From assembly GCA_030549495.1 (NCBI GenBank), contig JAUIRK010000976.1, positions 372,001 through 436,000 of the forward strand: DNA of 64,000 bases, written 5' to 3'. How positions within the stretch are numbered: the first letter of the stretch is position 1; each line of letters starts with the position of its first letter. Shown piece by piece: positions 51,726-61,800 of the stretch. The translations under genes were made by a program, and so were the position numbers. Below the pieces are notes generated by a model. That model searched no databases and was not told where the DNA came from. It saw only the letters and a program-made list of their open reading frames with translations. This stretch comes from Nectonema munidae (Eukaryota; Nematomorpha; Nectonematoida; Nectonematidae).

Positions 51726-52261
51726 AATTAGATGAAAAGCCTAGGTGAAAAATGTTTGCTTCCAGAAAATGGAGAGGATATATATATTAAATTGAATTTT
51801 GGGAATAAACCCCTTTTCAAACCTCAAAGCAAATGAAAGCCGTTTTGATGTATAAACAAAATTAATTGAAATTTTAATCAGCAAACTTCTATATATAATT
51901 ATACTTTAAAATTAAACACGTTGAGTGATATAATTTTCAACTTTTCTAGTACTTGAATATTCAGCTGACCATATTTTATTGACAAAAAAATTATTTTTTT
52001 AAAATTTTATATAATAGTAAAACAAATATTATAATATATCTTTTGATATAAAAAACAGGATATTTATTAAAAAAGAGTTGAAAAATATGAATCTCTTGTC
52101 CACATTATATAGAATACAACAAAATTTAAAAATTTGCCAAGTATGTGGATGTCAAGGTATTCAGGTTTTTTTATGCTGGTGAAACAAAAAATATCATATA
52201 TGACAATACAGAACAATTTCTTTGTACAAATTAACAAACATTTGGAAAAAAAGTTCAGTCA
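51726..52261. other. AT-rich DNA, nothing recognised
   Basis: No supported feature. Confidence 0.3.
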
Positions 52262-52842
52262 ATTACAAAAGCATGAGACATCCTTCATGGTGAATAATGC
52301 ACACTCATTCTCTGTACGTTTTCTGTAGAGTGTTGTTATCTTCACTCCTTTATCAAGATTACGTTCTTGAAGCCTTGATGTCAGAAACTCACTTTTGTCT
52401 TTGGTTAAATAGAGATCCCTGCACAAGTCATCCTCTTGAGTCTGCATTCCTTGATCTGGATGTTTGGGCACAGGTAAATTTTCTGAGTGCTCTATTGGGA
52501 GCATTGTTGATTGCAAGACAATGCGTTGTTTTTATTTGCTGTAGTGCAGCCTGTAAAGTCTTGCTGACAGTAATAGCAATCACTAGTGATCTTTCTGCGC
52601 ACGATAAATCATTGGCACACCAAACTACAGTGAACATTTTTTCCTGCACTCAATGTCTTCACACCTGCAAGGCAACAAACCTGAGGAGCTCGTCTTATCC
52701 TGGTCTCATAAGTCACAATCGAAATACGCCTTGTATGGCGTGTAATACTGCGCTTTTCTTTAACAAAAGTTAATTCCCCACATATGTAACAGAATCTGTT
52801 TGGATCATTTTTGCCGTGTCTTGCACTTATTGTTGAAAACAA
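52262..52842 (-). pseudogene. Fossil of an unnamed repetitive metazoan CxxC protein family
   Basis: The minus strand gives NRFCYICGELTFVK, then KVKTLSAGKNVHC, DCYYCQQDFTGC, IEHSENLPVPKHPD, LCRDLYLTKDKSEFLTSRLQ and the tail TLYRKRTEN...CFCN. I recall the same ordered blocks (RFCYICGE ... DCYFC ... LVRDLxLTKexAELLGSRLxExN ... FxWYRxRE ... CND) from a highly repeated uncharacterised protein in arthropods and Hydra. Its element class is unknown to me. It is broken and partial. Confidence 0.6.
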
Positions 52843-52929
52843 ATAAGATCTGAAAGAAAAACTTAATTAAATACAATAATAAGCCAGAAAATATATTTTT
52901 AAACTTTACTGATATTCATTTTTTTTTGC

Positions 52930-52975
52930 ACGACCGTTATTGTCGATTTTAGAAAGCCAGGCATGATTAAATTTA
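52930..52975 (-). pseudogene. Second copy of the hAT transposase N terminus
   Basis: About 43 bp match the start of the hAT frame at 57000-57040 (TKFNHAWLSKIDNN). Immediately to the right the LINE text begins, so this marks the LINE insertion or a rearrangement junction. Confidence 0.7.
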
Positions 52976-54023
52976 GAGCAAAGAAAGATATTGTTGGTGT
53001 GCCTTGCATATCAGATAAAAATGGAAACAAACATCTTGATCTAGAAGACAGATTGAAAACATGGAAAGAATACTGTGAAAAACTTTACAATAATGAGAAT
53101 TCTTGGGAAATTTCTTCCAGTAACAATATTATCCAGGGTCCAGTAAGGCTAATGACAGCAGAGGGGATAAAGGCCGCTATATTGAAGGTGAAGCATGGTA
53201 AGTCGGCTGGCCGAAGTGGTGTACCTATTGAGGTGATTGAGATGTGTCAATTGGAAAATGAGTTAGCAAAGATTGGAAATCGAATGATGAATGGAGAAAA
53301 AATGCCAGAAAGTTGGAGAAAAAGCGTTTTAGTTCCGTTCCTAGGAATGTTATACGTTGGGCATTAAGAAAGAAGGGTATACTTGATTTTGAAGTTAACG
53401 CAGTAATGGAAATGTATCGCGATTCAAGAACAGCAGTGCGTATCGAAGGTGAGCTTTCAGAGTGGTTTAAAATAAATGTTGGTCTTCACTAACGGTCTGT
53501 AATAAGTCCTTTGTTGTTTATCATAGTGATAGACGCTCTGAGCTCGGAAATCCCGAAAAATAATCGTGAATTTTTGCAAGACTGCATAAAACGGTTCTGG
53601 ATGCTGGGTGATGAAGAAGGCTGACACGAGAAGGCTACTTTCTCTACAACTGAGATGAGAATGATTAGGATGATGTGCGGAAAGACGCTGAAAGATAGGA
53701 TTGCCAACGATGTGTTGAGAAGGAAAATTGGAATTGAGGATATAGAAGAGAATAGATTACGTTGGTTTGGTCATGTCGAAAGGATGTCCAAAGGGAACGT
53801 TGTAAAGAAGATAAACGATGAATTGATTGATGGAAAGATGAAGAGAGGAAGACGAAAGAAAGCATGGAATGAAGTGATTCACCACGATATGTAAAAAAGA
53901 AAGCTTGTGCGAAGTGGTGCTAAAGAAAGAATAAAATGGCGTAGTTGTTGCAGGAAACTGTTCACCCCAACTCTTTGGGAACAATAACCAGGCCTAGAAG
54001 GCAAAATGGATGATGATGACTGT
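52965..54023 (+). mobile_element. LINE (RTE/CR1-like) remnant with internal deletion
   Basis: Starts in the linker before RT: KKDIVGVPCISDKNGNKH, RLKTWKEYCEKLYN, then GIKAAILKVKHGKSAGRSGV and MPESWRKSVLVPF (RT N-terminal blocks). A second frame holds VMEMYRDSRTAVRIEGE. The palm motif with the catalytic Asp pair is deleted. The text resumes at 53655 as MRMIRMMCGKTLKDRIANDV, ENRLRWFGHVERM and RRKKAW, the C-terminal region of such elements. The 3' end is GGCAAAATGGATGATGATG. Endonuclease is absent. Dead. Confidence 0.85.
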
Positions 54024-54309
54024 GATATTCATCATATAACATTGTAGGTGTTACAGACCCTCCAATGGCGTAAAATAAAAAACTAGGATTTATCACAACA
54101 AAAAACTTGGAAAAAGTAGGATATTTCTGGGAAAAATTAGAAAAAACTAGCAAGTTTAACGTAAACGAAAAATTTATTGATCTTAAAATAAAATAAAAGT
54201 TTTAAAGAAAAAAACAAATAGATTCAAATCAAATTTTCTGTGACATTTTAATTGGAAAAATAAAATTCAATAAAACAAAAGGCTCTTTTAGTGCTTTATA
54301 TATGAATTC

Positions 54310-57049
54310 GAACTCTTTTTGCCAATGTCATTTCTTTCATCGATACATCTCTTCATTGACTCTGTTATTTTCTCAAGATTTGTTTTTGCCACATCTAACA
54401 ACCCCTGACTTATGTTCATTTCAGTAAAATTTTTATAGCTTCAACTAACGTGGAATTCCCTTCTTTGAAAATTTGATTTGCCTTCCCCATTTCTGCCCTC
54501 AATTCCACTTCGTTCCTTCTAACATCCTTTTCTCTTTCATCAATACATCGTTTCGCTTGCTGGTCTTCTTCTTTTCTTTCCTTTTCCTGTTTCTAAAGGT
54601 GAGCTGCTACCTTCTTCTTTTTCTCCAAGAGCAACTTCTCTTGCTTTTCAGTCTGTTTTCTTGTTTCGTACTTTTGATGAGCTTGTTTGACTCCAAACAT
54701 AAGATTTTTCGGGATAGGAATATCTATTATATTCTTATACATACTGATAGCGTCTTTTGTAAGCCTTAAACCAGAGATGGGGACCCTTTTTTTGATGAAG
54801 GCCCCCCCTACTCCTCCTCCCCCCTCAGAGGCCCCCCACACAAAAATTTTTTTTTTTTTTTTTTATTTTCTCCCTTCTAATAATATTAAAAAATAATAAA
54901 ATAAAAAATTTATAAATTTTTTTTTTTTTTTTTAAAAATAAGATTATTTTTTTTTAAATAATTAAAAATAATAATTTTAAAAAAAAAAAGCCCAAAAAAA
55001 GAAAGAAAGAGTTTTTTAAATTTTTTTTTGGGGAGGGTTTTTAAATAATAATTTTTTTGGGTTTTTTGGATTTCCCGTTTTTTCCCCTCTCTTTTTTTTT
55101 TGGGGCCATTAACTGACGAATTTGACAAGCATGATCTCTCTGAAGTCAACACCTTTTTATTCCCAGAAAAGCTCCTTTCCACATCAGCGTTACCATGTGA
55201 AATGCAGAGACATGTCGTAACTAATTTCTTCAATTTTGGATACTTGATATCTCCACTTGCATTTTTCAGAGTGAATATGTGGTTCCAAAAGTGATGAATT
55301 CTGAATAATTCGCTATCCCTATTATACAATTCATTATTATTGATTTGCTCTGACATATATATCTTCCATTCATGTTATTTTTGAAACAGTGCAGTCTTCA
55401 AGGTGAGGTAAAGCTAGGCAAAGTTCTTTGAGGAGTTGTGACTTGTCTGAATTCCTAACTTCAGGATGTAGACATCTGACACATCTAATAAATGTCTTTT
55501 ATAGGCAACTTGGTTTGAAGATATGAGCTGACAGATTGATAAAACCTTCTTATGTCTGTTAAAATCAAGTCTTTTTTGTGTTCACCAAGGGCTTCTAATG
55601 TCTTAGAAGTGTCTTCACCTATTTCCATGGCTTTCAAAAGAACTAAATTTTCGCTACTAAAAATATCGATGGTTTGAAGTTTGTGTCCTGATTTATTTTG
55701 AACTACGTCGAGTTTAACAAATCTATTAAGAAAAGTTTTCAATAAAAAACTGACTCTTCATAAAGTAAGTGGATCATAGGTTCCTTTTTTTGAAATTTGG
55801 TTAGAAAAGGTTGAAACAAAGGACCAACACATATCACAAACTGAACCTCCGCAAGACATTCTTTGCTTGAAAGAAATTCACAGATCCTTTGATATCGATT
55901 GTTATTTTTCACGTGCGCTGATGTATGATCTTCTTTACTTTTTTTAGGTACATCTGTTAAAAAGTATTTGCAAAGTGAAGTCCAGTGTTTTAAAAGGCGT
56001 TGGAATGCTGGTAGAAGAGTCAGCCAACGACACTGTAAATGACGAATAAAGAACTCTTCACTTAGGCCAAGATCTTCTAAAGTGAGACTGTAGACAAGAT
56101 ATGCGTTCTAAACCATTGATAAATTTTATGATGTTTTCTCCATAAACACGAAGTCCTTTTTTAAAAGAATTATGGAGTGTATGCAACGTGCATGGAACAA
56201 AGGGCACCAGCCCAGGCAACTCAGCTGCTTTCAGACGTGCTTGTATGTTTTTCCATATTGCTTTGTTGACATTTGGCCCATCACCTCCCAAAGAAACGAG
56301 CTGACGACATAAGGGCAATTGAAATTCACCTTCTGTTACAGCCTCAATAATTGCATCACTAACATTTTCAAGCTTAGCATGACCAAACATTAAGCTTTTT
56401 AAAAACATACTGCTAACTTCACCTTTTTCTCATTGCAGATTCCAACTATCATATCACACTGTTTTTTCTGCTGCGCATTACCCGTCTCGTCGAATTGAAT
56501 TGTGAAGGGGCTTTTAGTTTCTCTTATGTTTGCAGTGAATTCTTTTTTAAAATAAGGACCAAGTCCATCTGATATCAGATAAGAAACTTTTGACTTGCTC
56601 ATTGTAAATTTTTTGGATATATTTCCAGGAAACATCGCTTTGAAAAGTTTGGAAATGCCCTGACATGATGTGTAAGAATAGCCTCCGCCAGCAACCTGCA
56701 TCGCTCATAAAGTTTATGCTTTTGTGACTTGATCATTAATAGATATCGATTCAAGGTAAACTTTTCTGTCTACATCCTCGGCTCTTTGTTTGCTTGTACT
56801 GGTCATTTGACTGGTTGGCATTAACAATTTCTGATTAGCATCTGGGACTTTATTTTTATGTTTTTGAGTATCAGCATGGCCAATGAGTTGTTGAGTTCCA
56901 GTAGTTGAGGAAATGCTTCTGTTACATAATATACATACTCCAGCAAAGCTATTCAAAAGATCTTTCTTGCACCATTTTGATAGATTTTGACGGTTATTGT
57001 CGATTTTAGAAAGCCAGGCATGGTTAAATTTGGTTATTCCACTAGACAT
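54310..57049 (-). pseudogene. hAT transposase with N-terminal zinc finger and C-terminal coil
   Basis: On the minus strand from 57049: MSSGITKFNHAWLSKIDN, a BED-like finger (C-x2-C ... H-x5-H: CILC, HADTQKH), then SPFTIQFDETGNAQQK (first Asp), VSLGGDGPNVNKAIW (second Asp), PCTLHTLHN, and the C-terminal hAT block CLCISHGNADVERSFSGNKK. After the insertion the frame resumes as GLRLTKDAISMYKN and a Lys/Glu-rich coiled tail (EKQEKLLLEKKKK, QEKERKEEDQQAK). It is broken by several stops and frameshifts between blocks. Gene order and ends suggest it was an autonomous copy. Similarity is to hAT proteins found in cnidarian and arthropod repeats. Confidence 0.85.
54770..55107. other. Homopolymer-rich insertion inside the hAT transposase
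   Basis: Splits NSSVNG from GLRLTKDA of the same frame. It consists of CCCCCC/CTCCTCC runs, then T and A runs of up to 18 bases and GGGG-T patches. It begins CAGAGATGGGGACCC, a hAT-like terminus, but the far end shows no match. It may be a nested MITE, or poorly resolved sequence. Confidence 0.55.
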
Positions 57050-57564
57050 GGTGAGTAAAATTGTCAGTAATTAAGTTTATCTTAAATTTAAGGACAAGAA
57101 TTAGTAGATATAAATAGAATTGCTAATATTGTAAGATGTTCACTTACATTTAAATCAAAAAACGAAACGTAGATTGAGAGAAAAATCGATGAAAGCTAAT
57201 TTCAGTTTTTGTGAAAGAATGGATAAATATATTTAGACTCATAGATTGATATTGTATTTTGAATTTGTCATATATTGACACTTTCTTTGAAGGTCTAATA
57301 ACCCTGGACGTGGATATGTTCTCAAGTATATGAAATTTAAAAATTCTTCAAACGGGTATAAGAAAAACATAAAGCGAATGGAAAAGATTAAATTTTTACA
57401 TGTGTTACTATTTATAAATCATGTAATAAATATTTATAATATATCAAAAGGGTAGAGTTAGTGTTATAAAACGTTTTGCAAGAAAAACTAGGAACATTTT
57501 TGGAACAACTAGAAATGCCAAAAAAAGAAGGAAAAACTAGGAATCACTGGAGGGCCTGGTGTTA

Positions 57565-58458
57565 TTAAGATTGCTTACTAGCCCTGGGTTGAAAACCATT
57601 TTACAATGCGGTAGAGAATTTTATTTAATAATAAAGGGTATACACTGTCACTTCTGCAAAAACCATACCAAATTCAACAAAAAGAAGGCCAGAAATGGAT
57701 TTCCCATCTCATTTTGCATATAAAAATGGTCTTTGATCTCTTGTACTTTTTTGAGTGTTGCACAGTGATCATAGAGAGATAAGTAATATTGCAATTGCAT
57801 ATACCAAGATCAATTATAAAGTATATTACAAAAATGTTTGATTTCCATACCTTCAAAAGGTTTATTCATTCAACTTACAATTATGTTATGCTTTTTTTTG
57901 AAGCGGGTACCCGTATAACCACCCACTACAGGACTCTAGTATGATTTTCCATTAATTTATATAGTTTAAAAATTGCTGATGTTCGCTTTACCATACACTA
58001 TTAACTAAAAGACGAGTATTACATGAGCTCTACTGTTAAAAAATGAATCGTAAATAGCTCTAAGGTTCTTTTTTAAAAATGGTATAAAAAATTTTTTTAG
58101 TAATTTTTTATTTAAAAAAAAAGTTTTTGTAATCTATATCTTGATTAAAATAAATGTATAAAAACTTATTTTATTTTTACCCATGAGAATCTGACAACAA
58201 AAAAACTTTTAGTAACTTTTTTGAGCTAAAACATCTGCAATATGGTGCAACATCGTCAGAAACACGAAGAAAGCCATTGAGTGCACGGTAAAATATTGTT
58301 TGGTCTATAGGTGCTTCCACCTAGTAGTTCGTCCTCAATAACGAATCAAAAGAGCGAATCAAGCATCATTCAAAAACAAATTTTCTCAAGTCTGATGCCA
58401 GAATAGTGCTGTCTCTCCAAAAAAAGGAAGAAAGATTGCATTAAAAAGTATTGAAGGG
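57565..58458. other. Intergenic DNA
   Basis: Between the hAT element and the 3' end of CRNKL1. No gene recognised. Confidence 0.35.
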
Positions 58459-58464
58459 TTTATT
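58459..58464 (-). terminator. Candidate poly(A) signal of CRNKL1
   Basis: AATAAA on the minus strand about 105 nt after the stop. Another near-match follows closely. Confidence 0.45.
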
Positions 58465-58567
58465 CATTTTATTTCTTAGCAGATTTTTCATGAGAATAAT
58501 CCTGACTGGAGAATCGATGACTGAGAGTTAAATTAAATGACATGCCGTGAGCACGCAAAGAGTACAT

Positions 58568-58810
58568 CTAAGGGCGTTCGCTCTCGTCCGCCTTCTTCCA
58601 CTTCTTGGCCATTTGCAGGAGTTTGAGGTTTCGCTGCTTGGCCGCCTGCTCGCTGGAGTCGTCTGCGTAATGCACGGGGAATTCAAACTCGAGGAACTCC
58701 TGCCAACCCGCTTCGCTCCCATCCTCCATGAAAAGCTTGCGCCTCTTCTTCACGCTGTAGGGAAGGAGTTTCTTTACGGACTTCGTCGATGCATCATCCC
58801 CATGCTTCTC
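58568..58810 (-). CDS. CRNKL1 terminal exon
   Basis: Acceptor [46 protein letters not shown], then [20 protein letters not shown] and stop. It contains the likely nuclear-localisation cluster KKRRK. Confidence 0.93.
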   Translation of the reverse strand, partial: EKHGDDASTKSVKKLLPYSVKKRRKLFMEDGSEAGWQEFLEFEFPVHYADDSSEQAAKQRNLKLLQMAKKWKKADESERP

Positions 58811-61800
58811 CTGTACAAATGCAATTTACAAAAATACACTACTTCAAATTTTTTTCCTTAAGGTCTCCTTTCAATGTCTTCACGCTCAAATTTTAACAAG
58901 ATCATGCGTAAGTATAATTCTAACATACTTCTCAACTTCTAATAAAACTGCATCTAAAAGAGAAGAGTTATTTGGCGCAGTAAAATCACGGCGGAGAAAT
59001 AACTCACTAACTGAACAAACTAACTCAAAACTAACTAAACAAGCTAATAAAGTAAGCAACTAAGTAAATGAGCCTGAGTCTTAGGGCTCAAAGCAAAGTA
59101 TAAAGAGAAACACGAACTAGTATAGAAATTTCTTTAAATTTCAATAGGTATTGTCATTGCTCAAATTTACAACTAAACATTGTCGAATAGCATGTAAAGT
59201 TCGTTTTTAAAGCCTTAATTTAAAAAAAGAGCCACGTTTTTGCTCCAAATCACCCTAAATCCAATAGTTGATGTTTTAAAAACTAGAAAATTCATACTAA
59301 AAACTCAATTGAGCATAGAATTTTCATTTTAATGACAAACCCTTTGAAGCTTCCTGACCAACCCCTATTTTAAAGATGAGAAGAATTTTGAAAGAATTGC
59401 AACTGCACATTATAATAAATAATCGATTTATGAATACGTATATATCATTCACCACAATTAGAATATATTGACATGCTAACGCACATGAAACATAAAAAGT
59501 TTGCAATTTTTTTAGAATTATTTTGTGGAATATAAATTTTTAGAGACGAGTACCATGTGAATTAAAACTTAGACTTGGGAGATGTTAGGGTTTAATGTAT
59601 AACGATTAAAACTTCCATTGCTCAAAACCGTAGCACAAAGAGTAAAATTATCATTTTTAAAACGCATGCAACATAAAAGCCAGTGATGGAAACATACAAC
59701 GCGCACAATGTACAGGACATGTTTCGCCTATTGAAGGCTCATCAGACACGCTTTGCACATTCGACTTATATTTTAAATACTTTCTATTTAAAATTTCCAC
59801 ATCAAGTACTTTTGAATAGAAAAATGAGTGAGTTTGAGAAGTGACGTGAGATTTAAGGATATAGATAATTTTATACCTCAAGTTGAAGCCAGGCCTGAAG
59901 AAGAGCGGCTCTTTCAGTTCCCTCAGCGCCCATCTCTCTCAACTTCTTGTTGGCTTCTTCAAAAACAGAACGAGATTCTTTGACACCGAACGACTCCAAT
60001 TCAAACTTCGCATAACTTATCCACACCTTTCAAATGAAGTTAAGAAGGATAACTAAATTAAAGATTTAGAAATTTTAAAGCTAAGTGCTAAAACATAAAA
60101 GATTGTCAACTTTGCCGTTAAAAAGCGTTTTAATTCATTCCAATTGAATGCTTATTAAATCTCTAATGGAAAGGATTTATTACACTCACACAAACACATA
60201 TAATATATAAGAATAGAACGGTTAGAGGCGCATATTCAGACTTGCTTTGCCGTGCAATTCTTTAGCATAACAGTTTACATCATAAAGTATCAGGGAACGT
60301 GTACTCCAACCAAGGAAACTGAAACTGAAGTCTTCGGCTCCAAATTCTACTACAATAGCTAAGCCTTGGCGCTAAACCTTAACTTATCGGCTTTTTTAGA
60401 AGGCTTGATCAAAGATCGAAGCTGCTGCTGCTTCAAATAAACTAGATTTACTATAAACTGGTTATCACATTTGGTGTGCAGTAGGTTCGAAGATGAGGAA
60501 GAAAATTGTTCAGAGCAAGCCAATTTGTGTCTACATATATAGTAAAATGAATGAGTAAAGGAAAGTTTTAAAAATAAAAAAAACGTTTTAAGGCATTAGA
60601 GTAAATTATGGTGTCATATTTTTGACGCTATAGCACAAAAATGACCATCAATGGAAAGCAAATTCGTATTGGATAAAAAAAAATTCCTTTTTATATCCAT
60701 ACAATTTAAATATTATGATATTTATTTGTAAGGTAGGAAGAAGGAAAGTGAGTCAATGTGGCGAAAAAAGGTTGAAATTGTGGAAAAGAATTCACAAGTT
60801 CTACTTTGACATTTTTACAAGCTCTGAATTTTTGAGATACCTTGAAAGAAGGCAACTCATTGAAATTGTTAGAAAAATAGATGATCTAGCAGTTCCAAAC
60901 TTAATGTTGAAAGTGTAAAGCAACATGGGGACTTTGCTTTTATTGTGATCGTGAAATGTTTTTTATATGACAGTTCATCATCATGATATATGACAGTTCA
61001 ATAGTTTAAAATTAATAAATTTGCTTGAGGGCTCTGTCATGTGAGAAATACTTTTACCTGATGAGTGAAGAATAGAAATTATTTTATGGTCAAAAAACCA
61101 AATTTAAATGTGTTATATAAGGTGCTGTTCATTTTAATTAATGCTCAAAATTTTGCTTGTGCAAGCATGCATTGAATTTTTCCCTGGGTTCAGCTGGATA
61201 TCGCAACTCACATGGCAAAAAACACCACATCTAGAAGTTAAAGGCAGTATCGCTGTTTTTCACTGGGAAAAGAACGCGTGAAGGAAAACATCGGATTTAA
61301 CAAAAGATATTATTTTCAAAACTTCACGAATATCACATTTTGAATAAGGTTTAAGAGTTCAAATGTCAGGAAAGGTTTCACGGTGGTAACGTGTTTTATT
61401 AATTATAATTTTTTACGCAAAAAGTGCTAAGTTGACATCGAAGATTTTTATTTTGCAATGTTAAAACGAAAAATTAAGTTAAAAAACGCGTTGCTAGTAG
61501 AAGTTAATTAAAATCTCAAGCATCGTTTAAATTATAAATGAGAGAATCTAGATCTGTAGCATATCTAACATCAGTGCCGATTGGGCGAATGTAAAATTTA
61601 GACGCACGTTGAAACTTCTAGAAACACTTTTAAAAACGAAAACTAAAGTTATATAGGCATGCACATGCCAATATCTATGGAGGGGTAAGATCCCCACTAT
61701 ATTTTCCAAATTAATATTTCCAAAAGAATTAAAGAACTTTTACAAGACTAATTTTGTAAATGTAAACTAATCTTATCACATGTTACGAATGAAACGTAAC

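Larger units (their letters stand above)
54054..57558 (-). mobile_element. hAT element with intact ends and 6-bp target duplication
   Basis: Ends CAGACCCTCCAATGG (left) and the reverse complement CAGGCCCTCCAGTGA (right), with CTAGTTTTT-type subterminal repeats on both sides. GTGTTA lies exactly outside each end (54048-54053 and 57559-57564). The 3505-bp interior carries a minus-strand transposase pseudogene and a 330-bp odd insertion. Confidence 0.88.

Noticed and set aside
52297-52773. 158-codon plus-strand frame
   Set aside because: Antisense to the CxxC-family fossil, whose ordered motifs lie on the minus strand.
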